A stretch of 62,877 bases of DNA from CAYUQT01 sp964596165 (GTDB taxonomy: Bacteria; Planctomycetota; Phycisphaerae; UBA1845; JAFGLZ01). The position numbers and the translations under genes were made by a program. The notes beneath the pieces were generated by a model. It ran no database searches and was not told the DNA's origin. It saw only the letters and a program-made list of their open reading frames with translations. Shown in pieces: positions 26,651 through 36,659 of the stretch; position 1 is the first letter of the stretch; the number at the start of each line of letters is the position of its first letter. The DNA is taken from contig CAZQTW010000038.1 in assembly GCA_964596165.1 (NCBI GenBank), positions 1 to 62,877 of the forward strand. The letters run 5' to 3'.

Positions 26651-27010
26651 CTATGAATTGGATGGCTGATTACCCGCCGATTGCCCACCCGGCGTGTGGA
26701 CGGGGCTCGGATCCTCGGCGGGGGATGCGGACAGCAACCGTTGCTTCATTAAGCGGCCGACTTTGAACTTTACCGTCCGTTTCGTCGGTACATGCACTCG
26801 TTCCAACGTCTTGGGATTCTGAGCTACGCGCTCGGCGCGCAACCTACTCTCGAACACCCCAAAATCCCGAAACTCCAGACGATTGCCCTGTCCAAGCTCG
26901 GCGATTATCTCGTCCAAGAAGTTCTGAATGATCCGCTTGACGACGACGCGCTTGTTGCCGGTCTTGTCGGCGATCCGGTCAATCAGCTCCTTTTTGGTGA
27001 TCGTTGCCAT
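26651..27010 (-). CDS. hup: HU/IHF-family DNA-binding protein
   Basis: 119 residues, longer than the usual 90. The N-terminal TKKELIDRIADKTG, the central RLEFRDFGVFE and the proline-loop region RNPKT-like segment (QNPKTLERVHVP) identify a DNA-bending HU protein. The C-terminal extension (about 95-119) is Pro/Ser/Gln-rich and probably disordered. The preferred ATG is 27010. Confidence 0.9.
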   Translation of the reverse strand: MATITKKELIDRIADKTGNKRVVVKRIIQNFLDEIIAELGQGNRLEFRDFGVFESRLRAERVAQNPKTLERVHVPTKRTVKFKVGRLMKQRLLSASPAEDPSPVHTPGGQSAGNQPSNS

Positions 27011-27169
27011 CAGCACGCCCTTGCAAGCTCAGAGGTTATGATTATTCCACTCGCCCACGTGCGACTAACGGCCCCACAATGGCCCGGCGGCCCCTCTAAC
27101 GACCGACATTGATAGTCCGCACGAGTGCAAGTGATACTAATGCAACAAGTTCGAACCCGCAAGGCCTTC

Positions 27170-27180
27170 TTTTTTTTTTT
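27170..27180 (+). repeat. Homopolymer run of eleven T
   Basis: A pure T11 tract in the HU upstream region (an A tract on the HU strand). It could be an UP-like element or bent DNA for the HU promoter. No -35/-10 pair is convincing nearby. Confidence 0.7.
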
Positions 27181-27305
27181 CGAGGACCGTTTCGGCGGGA
27201 ATCAGCATGCCTCATATGAGCGATTTCGACCCCAATCCGCTCGCCATAGGACGGCAACCGGGCACTGCCGGCAATCGGCCCGAGCCGAGTGACGGCTACG
27301 AATGG

Positions 27306-27659
27306 CTAACGTTCGATCTGGCCAAACCGATAGTACCTGGCGTTTCGGTAGTAACCGCCACCATCCCACCAACCCCAGCCACCTTGGTAGTCATTGACGT
27401 AGGTGCTGTAGTAGATGACCTCCCCCGCGCTCTGTCCCTTGCTCGTCGAAGGCCAATCACTGCGAAACGCGAAGTCCTCCGCTGTCCATGCACCGGGAAC
27501 CCGATCAAAGAGAAGTGCCGGCTGACGCCCCTGAAGACGACTGGGATCGTGGCTTACCGTGTAGGGTGTGATTGGCCTGGTCCTCGTCTGTGATTCGCTG
27601 CAGCCGGAGGTAACCCATGAAGGAATGACAAGAAGCAACAAGACGGTAGAGTAGCGCAT
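27306..27659 (-). CDS. Small lipoprotein, unknown function
   Basis: 117 residues. The ATG at 27659 opens a signal peptide with the lipobox TSGC (Cys20). The mature part is polar and ends in a Gly/Trp/Tyr-rich tail (DYQGGWGWWDGGGYY). GAGGGG lies upstream. No family was recognised. A longer reading frame extends upstream but lacks a ribosome site. Confidence 0.6.
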   Translation of the reverse strand: MRYSTVLLLLVIPSWVTSGCSESQTRTRPITPYTVSHDPSRLQGRQPALLFDRVPGAWTAEDFAFRSDWPSTSKGQSAGEVIYYSTYVNDYQGGWGWWDGGGYYRNARYYRFGQIER

Positions 27660-28042
27660 CCTTCTTTTCCCCTCGAGACTCGGACCCCGAGATTCCCCAA
27701 CCTCCAGAGATGCAATACATGTGCCACGTTCAACCACCCCGTCTCGGACTGGCCGGGTATACCCCCTGGAACGTGCCAAGTGGCCCTGCCAGGACGATTC
27801 AACCCAGCTCACGGCAGGCGTCAGTCTACATGGGGTGTGGCGTCTGGCAGGACATGTTGCCCCAGGTCAACGCACGAGCATCAGCGACAAGAGTTCTGTA
27901 TTTCTATGCCATTTTCAGACAATGACTTACATGTAATGTCGCACCTCCGCTTCACAGTTGCACCAAGGCCACAATTCGTCGTCTTATAATCAGGTTCTGA
28001 CTACTCGCATCGTGCATGTCGGACCATCTATCCGACGCAGCG
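27660..28042. other. 383-base stretch without a convincing gene
   Basis: It lies between the small lipoprotein and the dehydrogenase gene. An isolated TATAAT on the plus strand (27985-27990) has no gene downstream. No hairpin or RNA gene was seen. Confidence 0.5.
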
Positions 28043-30910
28043 TCAGAGGCGGGACAGCCCGTAGGATGTGGCTAAGAGCACCAACGGGTGCCAAACGGAC
28101 TTGCCCGACATAGCTTCCATCTGCATCTTGCAGGTCGCGCATTCGGTGGCCCCCGCCTGAAGCCTTTCGTCTCGAAGTGCTTCAGACAGACGTGATCCAG
28201 CCGCCACGGAAAGGTCATAGTTCTTTCGCTGGAAACCATACGTTCCAGCCAGTCCACAGCATCCCGCTTCGATAATTTCGATCTTCAGCTCGGGTATCAG
28301 TCGCAGCAACCGGACGCCGGGCCTTCCGATCCCCAAGGCAGCCAAGTGACAAGGCATGTGGTATCCCAACGTCATCGGCACAGGTCGGAGGTCCGTCGCG
28401 AGCTTGCCGTCCTCATGCAGTTCCACGAGATAGTCGCACAGGTCGCGTGTGTGCTCGGAAACGAGCTTCACCTCCGCATCGTCCGCGAAGGCAAGATACT
28501 CGTCCTTGAGGCATAGCGTGGCCGTCGGCTCGCTGCTGACGATCGTGTAGCCGCGACGAACCGCCTCGGCCAGGCTCGAGACGTTACGTCGAATACCTCG
28601 CCGAACCGTCTCCAAATCGCCGTAACACATGGCCGGCATCTGACAACCGACTTGGTCCGGCACAATGACCTCGACGTTGTTGTGAACGAGGATCTCGATG
28701 GCGGCATGGCCCAACTGATGATCGTGGTAGTTGGCATAGAGATCGGCAAAGTAGGCCACCCGACCGACCGGTCGTTCAATTGCCGGACGCCCCCGAAGAA
28801 ACCACCGCGCCGCTCGCACGAATGAACCCCTCGCAAAATGCGGCATCCTCCGGCGACGATCGATCCCCGAAGCCCACTCAAGCATCCGTCGAAACAGCGC
28901 GGAACGCATCGCAACGTTCGCAACCGGCGCCAAGACCGAACCCATCTTGCTCATGGCTTCGCCGTGCGACAACACCCATTCCGTTCGAGTCAATCCAAGT
29001 CGGCCGACGCACTGGGCACGTGCCTCGAGCATCAGTTTCGGGATGTTCACGCCGGAGGGACACTGCTGATGGCACGACTTGCAGTTGATGCAGGTCTCGA
29101 TGGCGGCCTTGAACTCTCGGCTGCGTATGAAGTCTCCGTCGAGTTGTCCCGTGATCCAGTTTCGCAGCAGGTTCGCATGCGCTCTCGGGCTGGCCATCTC
29201 GTCACGTGTGGCGCGAAAGATCGGGCACATCGTGCCCGCCGCCTCGAGGCTGCGACACTCGCCGTTCCCGTTGCACCGTTCGACTTCCTCGATCAGGCCG
29301 CCGTCGCGCCAGATCAGCTTCGGATTCGCCACCCGGTCGGGCCTCGAGCGAAGGGAGAATCTCAGATTGCGGGTCATCACGTCCCGCTCATCCGTGATAA
29401 TCTTGCCCGGATTGAGTATCCCCTCCGAATCGAAGAGCCTCTTGACCTCACGCATGACATCATAGAGCGGCCCGAACTGTTCGCGAAGAAAATCCGTTCG
29501 GACCAAGCCGATACCGTGCTCACCGCTGACGCTGCCTCCAAGGGACCAAGCCAGGTGAAACGTCTCGATGGCGATGGACCTCATTCGAGCAACATCACCG
29601 GGATCGTGAAGATCCAGATAGGGCCGTATGTGGAACTCACCGTCGCCGGCGTGTCCGTAAAGCGACACATCCACATGATGATGCGCGAAGATGCTGTCCA
29701 GCCCGAAAATGAACTCCGTCAGACGCGTGGGTGGGACCGCCACATCCTCGATGAATGGAACCGGTTGCCGAGCTCCGGGTTTGCGATACAGCAGAGGCAC
29801 CGCTGCCTTGCGGGCAGACCAAATCGTCCGCTGAATGCCTCCATCCAGGATCTCCTCTGCCGCCACGGCGGACTGAATCGCCCGCCGTGTCTTGCCGATC
29901 TTCTCACGAACTTCGTCGAGATCCGCCCCATCATGCTCCACCAGCAAGGACGCCGCGACACCCCCGGGAAGGACCTTCTCGTAGTGTGGGTAGGCCTGCC
30001 GCGCCATCTCCAGCAGCTTGCCATCCATCATCTCGCACGTTCCAGGCGAGAACGTCAGGATCGTGGGCATCGCACGGGCCATGTTCTCCAGGCTATCGAA
30101 GTTTATCTGCAGCAGGCCCCGAACCGCCGGTCGTTCCACAACGCGCAGTTTCGCTTCGAGAATCAGTGCAAGCGTGCCTTCGCTGCCCGTGATCAGCCGT
30201 CCCAAGTGAGTCATGCCGTTCGCACAGACCTTGTGAAGGGCATATCCACTGCGATTTCGTTTAACCACGGGTGTATGGCGGTCGATGATCGTCCGATGTG
30301 CGGCCACCAACCGTTCAATCGCTGTCGTCAGCCCGCTCGTTCCTCCAGGGGCGTCCTCGCCTGTCCGATGAGCAGCAAGAGACGCCACCTCACCGTCTGC
30401 AAGAACCACCGTCAGATTCTCGACATAAGCATCCGTGTAGCCGTACTTAATCGAATGGGCGCCGGTGGCGTTGTTCCCGATGACTCCCCCTATCGTGGCT
30501 CGATTCGCGCTGGACGGGTCCGGACCGAACATGCGGCCCATCTTCGCCAGGCCTGCATTCAGCCGCTCCAACACTACGCCCGGTTCGCAGCGAACCCAAC
30601 CGGCGTCCGGATCGGTTTCGATCACCCTGTCGAGGTATCGTGAGAAGTCCAGCACAATCCCCTGCGTCAGCGTCTCGCCCGCCAGTCCGCTGCCTCCGCC
30701 ACGGCCGACAATCGGCGTCCCGGTCTCGGCGGCATACTGAACGCACGTGACCACATCCTCCGATGATTGCGGCAAGACCACACAGGCGGGGCGAATCTGA
30801 TAGATGCTCGCGTCGGTTGAGTAGAGAGCGAGCGTCAGCGGATCCGCTAGAACAGGACAGTTCACCCGATCGTGAAGATGGCGGGCCACAACCTCTGGGG
30901 AGTATTCCAT
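28043..30910 (-). CDS. FAD-linked 2-hydroxyacid dehydrogenase fused to a 4Fe-4S/CCG module
   Basis: 955 residues. The N-terminal half is a FAD oxidase of the D-lactate / glycolate / D-2-hydroxyglutarate dehydrogenase type: VGRGGGSGLAGE and IGGVIGNNATG are FAD-binding; GHAGDGEFHIRP and SGEHGIG mark the C-terminal oxidase domain. The second half carries [4Fe-4S] ligands (CINCKSCHQQCP) and CCG domains (YHMPCHL, GCCGLAG), as in GlpC or GlcF. The fusion resembles YdiJ-type enzymes and should oxidise a 2-hydroxyacid and pass electrons on. The exact substrate is unknown. The start has a weak ribosome site. Confidence 0.85.
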   Translation of the reverse strand: MEYSPEVVARHLHDRVNCPVLADPLTLALYSTDASIYQIRPACVVLPQSSEDVVTCVQYAAETGTPIVGRGGGSGLAGETLTQGIVLDFSRYLDRVIETDPDAGWVRCEPGVVLERLNAGLAKMGRMFGPDPSSANRATIGGVIGNNATGAHSIKYGYTDAYVENLTVVLADGEVASLAAHRTGEDAPGGTSGLTTAIERLVAAHRTIIDRHTPVVKRNRSGYALHKVCANGMTHLGRLITGSEGTLALILEAKLRVVERPAVRGLLQINFDSLENMARAMPTILTFSPGTCEMMDGKLLEMARQAYPHYEKVLPGGVAASLLVEHDGADLDEVREKIGKTRRAIQSAVAAEEILDGGIQRTIWSARKAAVPLLYRKPGARQPVPFIEDVAVPPTRLTEFIFGLDSIFAHHHVDVSLYGHAGDGEFHIRPYLDLHDPGDVARMRSIAIETFHLAWSLGGSVSGEHGIGLVRTDFLREQFGPLYDVMREVKRLFDSEGILNPGKIITDERDVMTRNLRFSLRSRPDRVANPKLIWRDGGLIEEVERCNGNGECRSLEAAGTMCPIFRATRDEMASPRAHANLLRNWITGQLDGDFIRSREFKAAIETCINCKSCHQQCPSGVNIPKLMLEARAQCVGRLGLTRTEWVLSHGEAMSKMGSVLAPVANVAMRSALFRRMLEWASGIDRRRRMPHFARGSFVRAARWFLRGRPAIERPVGRVAYFADLYANYHDHQLGHAAIEILVHNNVEVIVPDQVGCQMPAMCYGDLETVRRGIRRNVSSLAEAVRRGYTIVSSEPTATLCLKDEYLAFADDAEVKLVSEHTRDLCDYLVELHEDGKLATDLRPVPMTLGYHMPCHLAALGIGRPGVRLLRLIPELKIEIIEAGCCGLAGTYGFQRKNYDLSVAAGSRLSEALRDERLQAGATECATCKMQMEAMSGKSVWHPLVLLATSYGLSRL

Positions 30911-31037
30911 CCACGCTATGATAGACGCGCGCGGCGTTTCGTCAAAATCCTCTCGGAACTACGGCATCCTCCTGTTTGACCTACCCGCCTTGCGCGTTCA
31001 GAATGTCCGCCATCAGGTTTAACGAGGTGCAATCGAC

Positions 31038-31676
31038 ATGGCCAGCTCAAGGCGTACAAAGCGCATTGTTTCCGAACGGACCCGAGGAGGCGGCCCGGCC
31101 GGCAGATCCGGATCGATCGACCTGGCCCGCCTCGCGGCCGCCGTTCGCGAGATTCTACTTGCCGTGGGGGAGAACCCCAAGCGGCCAGGATTGCTCAAGA
31201 CGCCGGCCCGAGTGGCCCGGATGTACGCGGAGGTGTTCGCGGGGCTGGATGAAGACCCTGCCCAGCACTTGGACGCCGTATTCCGTGAGGACTACGATGA
31301 GATGGTCGCGCTGCGCGACATCCCCTTCTACTCCATGTGCGAGCATCACCTGCTGCCGTTCACCGGCAAGGCGCACATCGCCTACGTGCCGGATGGAAGG
31401 ATCATCGGCGTCAGCAAGCTGGCCCGAATCGTGGAGTGTTTTGCGCGACGACCGCAGGTCCAGGAACGTCTCACAAGTCAGATCGCGGACCTGCTCATGA
31501 ACGGCCTGAAGGCGAAGGGGGTGGCCGTCGTGATTGAAGCCAGCCACGCCTGTATGATCGTTCGAGGCGTCAAGAAGCCCGGCGCCGAGATGGTCACCTC
31601 GGCCGTGCGGGGACTCTTCAAAGCGAACATGGCCACCCGCAACGAGGTCCTGAGCTTCCTCCAACGAGGACGTTGA
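31038..31676 (+). CDS. folE: GTP cyclohydrolase I
   Basis: 212 residues. It converts GTP to dihydroneopterin triphosphate, the first step of folate and other pterins. Zinc ligands are in SMCEHHLLPF and SHACM. The substrate-binding GRIIGVSKLARIV and late TSAVRGLF are conserved. A basic N-terminal extension (about 1-25) precedes the domain. The ATG at 31038 has a GAGG ribosome site. It is separate from the following sugar enzymes by 41 bases. Confidence 0.94.
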   Translation: MASSRRTKRIVSERTRGGGPAGRSGSIDLARLAAAVREILLAVGENPKRPGLLKTPARVARMYAEVFAGLDEDPAQHLDAVFREDYDEMVALRDIPFYSMCEHHLLPFTGKAHIAYVPDGRIIGVSKLARIVECFARRPQVQERLTSQIADLLMNGLKAKGVAVVIEASHACMIVRGVKKPGAEMVTSAVRGLFKANMATRNEVLSFLQRGR

Positions 31677-31717
31677 TGCAGTAGTCGTCGAAATAGGCCA
31701 ATCAGAGGAGCAGCGTC

Positions 31718-34075
31718 ATGCCCGGACACGCTTGCTGTCTTGCCGGCATCGTGTTTCTCGTCTCCGCGGGCAGCGTATCCACCAAGGGCGTCCCCAATCC
31801 TATACCGCTGGTTAATGGCGATTTTGAATCGGCCGCCCTCCACGAGGGCTGGTCAATTCACGTCTGCGGTGCACGACCCACGGTGACGAATGACACCACG
31901 GTCGCTCATGGGGGTCGTCAGTCGCTCAAGGTCGATGCCGACAAGCCCACCGACACGGCATTCGGCCAAGAAGTGCAATTGAAACCCGGCCACTGGTATC
32001 GCCTGACCGGTTGGGTGAAGACCCGGAACCTCGATTCCAAGGGTTCGCCGACCTGCGGCACGTTTCAAATCCAACACCCCGGTGGGCAAGGCATCGTGGC
32101 GACCGGCCAGAATCATCCGGGCGCCAACGAATGGACCCAGGAAACGATCCTCTTTGCCGCCCCTCCCGGTGGTCTGACACGGGTCGCAATCTTCTTCGTC
32201 GGTTACGGAAAGGGGACGGGCACGGCATGGTTCGACGACATCACGCTTGAGGAGATCGACCTCGCGGTGTCGACGTGGACCATCAGCCGCGAACCCGTCT
32301 CGCCAGGCACGATAAGCCCATTCCAGTACGGCCAATTCATCGAGTATCTCTGCGCCCTCACCCCGTCGATGTTCGCTGAAATGGTCTTCGACGCCAGCTT
32401 CGAAGGCGTGCCGCCGTACAAAGTCGCTTTCCGCAAGGAAACCGACCGTCTCGAACTGCCCTGGTATCCCGAGGGCGCCGTGCATCGTGGCGAGTTCTCG
32501 CTCGATGCGGCCCATCCGTTCAACGGCAAGGTGTCTCAGCGAATCACGCAAAAGCCCGGCGACGCCTGCACCCTCGGGATCTCTCAGGCCGGCAAGTATG
32601 TGAAATCCGGCGAGCCGTTGCGGTGCTCGCTCTACCTGCGGGCCAAAAACGTGCGCACGCCGGTTCGTCTGACCCTTTGGGGCGAGGGAAAAACATACGC
32701 TTCCGCCGAGTTCAACCCGACCGACCAGTGGCAACACTACGAGGCCACCGTGACCCCCTCGGGTACCGATACCAACGCCACGTTGACCATTTCGTTCCGC
32801 GGACCAGGAACACTCTGGATTGACCAGGTCTCCGTCATGCCGATCAATAACGTGTTCGGCTGGCGCCGGGACGTGGCCGAGGCGCTCAAGGCACTCAAGC
32901 CGGGCATCATCCGATTCGGCGGCAGCACGACCGAGGGCTTTGACTGGAAGGACACGATCGGTGATCCCGACAAGCGCGTGCCCTTCACGACTTGCTGGGG
33001 TGGGCTTGAGCCGGGCAACGCCGGTCTGGAGGAATTCGTCAAGCTCTGCGAATGGGTCGGCGCCGAACCGCTCATCTGCATACGATTCACGGGCAGGACG
33101 CCCAAGGATGGAGCCGATCAAGTCCAATACTTCAACGGTCCGGCGACCTCGCCGATGGGCAGACTTCGTGCCGCAAACGGGCACCCGGAGCCCTACCGCA
33201 TCACGTACTGGCAGGTCGGCAATGAGCTGGGTGACGAGGCCTATCAGAAGGGAATGGCCGCATTCTGTAAGGCCATGAAGGCCGTCGATCCGAGCATCAA
33301 ACTGATGGCCTCCTATCCATCGCCCGGGCTCCTGAAGAACGCCGGTGAGTACCTTGACTACATCTGTCCTCACCACTACGCATGCCACAATCTCCAGGCC
33401 ATGGAAGAGGACGTTCGCCGATGTCGCAGAATGATCCACGAGAACGCACCGGGACGCGCCATACGCCTCGGCATCACCGAGTGGAACACCACCGCCGGCG
33501 ACTGGAATCTCGGCCGGGCGATGCTTTGGACGCTGGACAACGCCCTCTGGTGCAGCCGCTACCACAATCTAATGCATCGCCGATGCGACATGATTGATAT
33601 CGCCATCCGCAGCAACCTCGCCGACAGCTTCTGCAGCGGCATCATTCAGACGAACAATCACGCCCTTTTCAAAACGCCAACCTACTATGCCCAGCAGCTC
33701 TACGCAACGCATGCAGGCCAACGTCCATTGAAGGTATGCTTCGACAAGGATGTGCCTTTTGACCCATCCCTGGACGTCAGCGTAACGCTGTCCGGCGACG
33801 GCCGGACCGTCGCTCTCTTCGCCGTGAACCACACCACGGAGTCGCAGCAACGGACAATCGACCTCAGCGCTTTGGCCCCGCTCGCGGCCCAGGCGAGCGT
33901 GTTCACCCTAGCCGACACACAGAAGGCAGGTGAACGCGACGCGGTAAACTCGTGGCACGAGCCGGAACGGATTCAAGTTCTGCCAAGCAAGGCGACGCTT
34001 TCAGGTTCAAAGCTCGCCTACGAATTTCCCCCACTGTCACTGACGGTACTTGAGTTGCATAGAGGTAAGGAGTGA
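31718..34075 (+). CDS. Alpha-L-arabinofuranosidase (GH51) with carbohydrate-binding N-terminus
   Basis: 785 residues with a signal peptide. It should release terminal arabinose from arabinan or arabinoxylan. A CBM4_9-like module (about 25-185) comes first; a second beta segment (about 255-375) is nested in the GH51 N-terminus. The catalytic barrel follows, with acid/base E503 (QVGNELG) and nucleophile E588 (GITEWN). GAGGAG lies upstream of the ATG. The next gene starts four bases after the stop, so the two form a polysaccharide-degrading operon. Confidence 0.88.
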   Translation: MPGHACCLAGIVFLVSAGSVSTKGVPNPIPLVNGDFESAALHEGWSIHVCGARPTVTNDTTVAHGGRQSLKVDADKPTDTAFGQEVQLKPGHWYRLTGWVKTRNLDSKGSPTCGTFQIQHPGGQGIVATGQNHPGANEWTQETILFAAPPGGLTRVAIFFVGYGKGTGTAWFDDITLEEIDLAVSTWTISREPVSPGTISPFQYGQFIEYLCALTPSMFAEMVFDASFEGVPPYKVAFRKETDRLELPWYPEGAVHRGEFSLDAAHPFNGKVSQRITQKPGDACTLGISQAGKYVKSGEPLRCSLYLRAKNVRTPVRLTLWGEGKTYASAEFNPTDQWQHYEATVTPSGTDTNATLTISFRGPGTLWIDQVSVMPINNVFGWRRDVAEALKALKPGIIRFGGSTTEGFDWKDTIGDPDKRVPFTTCWGGLEPGNAGLEEFVKLCEWVGAEPLICIRFTGRTPKDGADQVQYFNGPATSPMGRLRAANGHPEPYRITYWQVGNELGDEAYQKGMAAFCKAMKAVDPSIKLMASYPSPGLLKNAGEYLDYICPHHYACHNLQAMEEDVRRCRRMIHENAPGRAIRLGITEWNTTAGDWNLGRAMLWTLDNALWCSRYHNLMHRRCDMIDIAIRSNLADSFCSGIIQTNNHALFKTPTYYAQQLYATHAGQRPLKVCFDKDVPFDPSLDVSVTLSGDGRTVALFAVNHTTESQQRTIDLSALAPLAAQASVFTLADTQKAGERDAVNSWHEPERIQVLPSKATLSGSKLAYEFPPLSLTVLELHRGKE

Positions 34076-34079
34076 AACG

Positions 34080-36659
34080 ATGCTAGCCGAGTCCAGTCTT
34101 CAGTCATTCCGCGGCCCACTGAAGCCGTCCGCACCGTCCCGGGAACGAAGTGCGGTTCGGCTTGGGATTCTCTTGTTGAGCCTGCTCATGGCAGCACTGA
34201 GCCAGGCATGTTTGGGTCAGCAGGCGGTTGCGTCAGCCCCAGGTAAGACCAACGTCGCCCTCGCCAGACCCTATACCCTAGACCCCAGACCCTCCTACGA
34301 GCATTGCACCGACCCCGGCGACGCGACTCAACTGACCGACGGGAAGCTCACCGAGGGCCACTTCTGGGTCCAAAAGGGTACCGTCGGTTGGGTCCATGCG
34401 GACATGGCCCGAATCACCATTGACCTGGGCAAGGTCCAGCCGATAGCCGGCCTGTCCTTTCGCACTGCGGCCGGCACGGCGGGTGTGGGTTGGCCCGAAC
34501 AACTCCTGGTCTTCCTGAGCGAAGACGGCAAGGCCTACAGCGCGATCGGCGACCTCGTTGACCTGTCGGCCGAGCATGGCCTGCCCGAAGCCGTCGGCTA
34601 CCGCGTCCACACCTACTGGACCGACCGGCTCCAGACCAAGGGCCGGTTCGTTCAGATCGTGATGGTTCTGGCCAGCTCCTACGGTTTCTGCGACGAGATC
34701 GAGGTGTGGCGAGGTGACGAGGCTTGGCTGACCAAGCCGGTTGGCGGTAGGGAAGTCGGCGATGTGGCCACCTATATGCACTCCACCCGAGCGGCCACCT
34801 GCGTCCGCCGCTGCCTCCGCCTGGATGCCGCCAAAGTCCGCAAGGCCATCGAGACCGCCAACATGCCTGCCGATAAGCGCGACGCGTCCCTGAGGAAGCT
34901 GGACGAGCTGATCAGACAGATCAGCAGCGTGACCGTCGCTGATCCCAATAAGCTCAAGGCCGTGGTGCCCATCAACGATCTCCACAGCAAGATTCTAGCC
35001 TGCAATCTCGATGTCCTTGAATCCCGTGGGCTCAAGGGCCTCGTGGTCTGGCAGAACAATCGCTGGGACCCGCTCAGCATCGTCGATGCCCCTGAACCCG
35101 AACAGGTGGGCAAGGTCGACCTGTCGCTCCGTATGATGCGAGGCGAACATCGGGCCGTGGCGTTCAATATCACTAATGTTGGGGCTGGTTGGGGATTCAG
35201 GGTGGACATGTCCGAGCTTAGAGCCGAAGGGGGTCCTGCAACGGCTGTGGTGCCCAAGCTCACCTTTCATAACGTGGAGTATGTGGACACAAAGGAAGGT
35301 GTCGTTGTTGCAGACGCATTGCCTCATCTGCCAAGACAGGGCGGGATCGCCAATTGCGCGCAGGTCCCCCACGGCACGACGCGGCAAGTATGGGTTACCT
35401 GCAGCACGCCCGAGGTGCCCGCCGGCTCGTATGTCGGCGACCTCGCCCTGCTCCGCGTGGGTGGGCTTGTAGGTCAAGCTTCTATTCCGGCAGATGGACA
35501 TATGAAGATACCCGTCCGGGTTAAGGTGGAGGACCTTACGTTCCCGAACCAGCCCACCTTGTCGCTGGGTATGTGGGACTATACCGACGAGCCCTACGCC
35601 TATGGCATCACAAAGGCCAACCAGCCGCAGGCGATTGCGGACATGAAAGCCCATTTCGTGGACACACCGTGGGCACATCCGAGTGTGATCGGCCACCCTG
35701 AGAAGAAGCACCTCGACGCGGACGGCAATCTCAAGCCCGGGACGATCGACTTCACGCGGTTCGATCGCTGGCTGGAAGACTGGAAGGGTGCGCGTAGGTA
35801 CTTCGTCTTTCTGAGCGTCGGGAAATCGCTCACCGGCTTTGAAATGGGTACACCCCAGTTCGACAAGCTCGTCGGGCAGTGGTTCACGGCGTGGGCCGAG
35901 CACTGCAAGGCGAAAGGCCTCAAGCCCAAACAGGTGGGCGTGCTCCTGGTCGACGAACCTGCGAACGACGAGCAGGACCGCCAGATCCTCGCCTGGGCCA
36001 AGCCGATCAAGGCGGCCACCGACTTTTTCTGCATCTGGATCGACCCCACGCACCGCAAGCTCGGCACGCCGGATCAGGTGGCCATGCTCGAGGCGTGCGA
36101 CGCGATCTGCCCGAACGTCAGTATCTTCTATGAGCTGGGCGAGAAGGCCAAGACCTTCTACAGCAACCTGTGCAAGGACGGGCGCCGCGAGCTCTGGTTC
36201 TACTGGTGCTCCGGTCCCGCCCGCCAGCTCGACCCTTACAGCTATCACCGCCTCCAGGCCTGGCACTGCTGGGTCCATGGAGCAAAGGGCATGGGTTTCT
36301 GGGCCTACGGCGATACGGGCTACGGCAACTCCTGGTGCGAATACATGAGCCGCGGGACGTCGTTCTGCCCGGCCTATATCGCGCCGGACAGCATCACCAC
36401 CAGCAAGCACTGGGAGGCGGTCCGCGAGGGCGTCGAGGACTACGAATACCTGCATATGCTCAAGGCACGAGTAGACGAGCTGACCAAGGCGGGCAAAACG
36501 TCGTCCGCCCTGGCCAAGGCCAAAGAGTTGCTGGAAGAAGGACCAAAGCGCGTGACCCGCTGGGGCTCGATCAGTTGGTTCACCCCGCGCAACCGAGCGC
36601 TCGCCGACGACGTGAGGCTGGAGGTACTGGACGCTTTGGTCGCGTTGTCGCGGGAATAG
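34080..36659 (+). CDS. Secreted GH123-like glycoside hydrolase (DUF4091)
   Basis: 859 residues. The ATG at 34080 has AAGGAG nine bases upstream and leads to a signal segment (LGILLLSLLMAALSQACLG). A discoidin-like (F5/8 type C) domain (about 55-225) is followed by a helical linker, a beta domain and a C-terminal TIM-barrel (about 490-800) of the DUF4091 / GH123 type. The adjacent acidic pair in VLLVDEP is at the place of the catalytic Asp-Glu of GH123. GH123 includes N-acetyl-galactosaminidases, but the specificity here is open. It is coupled to the GH51 gene. Confidence 0.78.
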   Translation: MLAESSLQSFRGPLKPSAPSRERSAVRLGILLLSLLMAALSQACLGQQAVASAPGKTNVALARPYTLDPRPSYEHCTDPGDATQLTDGKLTEGHFWVQKGTVGWVHADMARITIDLGKVQPIAGLSFRTAAGTAGVGWPEQLLVFLSEDGKAYSAIGDLVDLSAEHGLPEAVGYRVHTYWTDRLQTKGRFVQIVMVLASSYGFCDEIEVWRGDEAWLTKPVGGREVGDVATYMHSTRAATCVRRCLRLDAAKVRKAIETANMPADKRDASLRKLDELIRQISSVTVADPNKLKAVVPINDLHSKILACNLDVLESRGLKGLVVWQNNRWDPLSIVDAPEPEQVGKVDLSLRMMRGEHRAVAFNITNVGAGWGFRVDMSELRAEGGPATAVVPKLTFHNVEYVDTKEGVVVADALPHLPRQGGIANCAQVPHGTTRQVWVTCSTPEVPAGSYVGDLALLRVGGLVGQASIPADGHMKIPVRVKVEDLTFPNQPTLSLGMWDYTDEPYAYGITKANQPQAIADMKAHFVDTPWAHPSVIGHPEKKHLDADGNLKPGTIDFTRFDRWLEDWKGARRYFVFLSVGKSLTGFEMGTPQFDKLVGQWFTAWAEHCKAKGLKPKQVGVLLVDEPANDEQDRQILAWAKPIKAATDFFCIWIDPTHRKLGTPDQVAMLEACDAICPNVSIFYELGEKAKTFYSNLCKDGRRELWFYWCSGPARQLDPYSYHRLQAWHCWVHGAKGMGFWAYGDTGYGNSWCEYMSRGTSFCPAYIAPDSITTSKHWEAVREGVEDYEYLHMLKARVDELTKAGKTSSALAKAKELLEEGPKRVTRWGSISWFTPRNRALADDVRLEVLDALVALSRE

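Noticed and set aside
27140..27185. GTTCGAACCC followed by a T run, similar to a tRNA T-arm end
   Set aside because: No acceptor, D-arm or anticodon stem can be drawn around it, so it is not a tRNA.
27985..27990. TATAAT on the plus strand
   Set aside because: No -35 partner and no plus-strand gene downstream within 3 kb.
28838..30643. Plus-strand frame of 601 codons opposite the FAD dehydrogenase
   Set aside because: It is a shadow of a well-conserved gene and lacks a ribosome site and domain.
31853..33565. Minus-strand frame of 570 codons opposite the GH51 gene
   Set aside because: GH51 catalytic motifs are on the plus strand; the reverse frame shows no motif.
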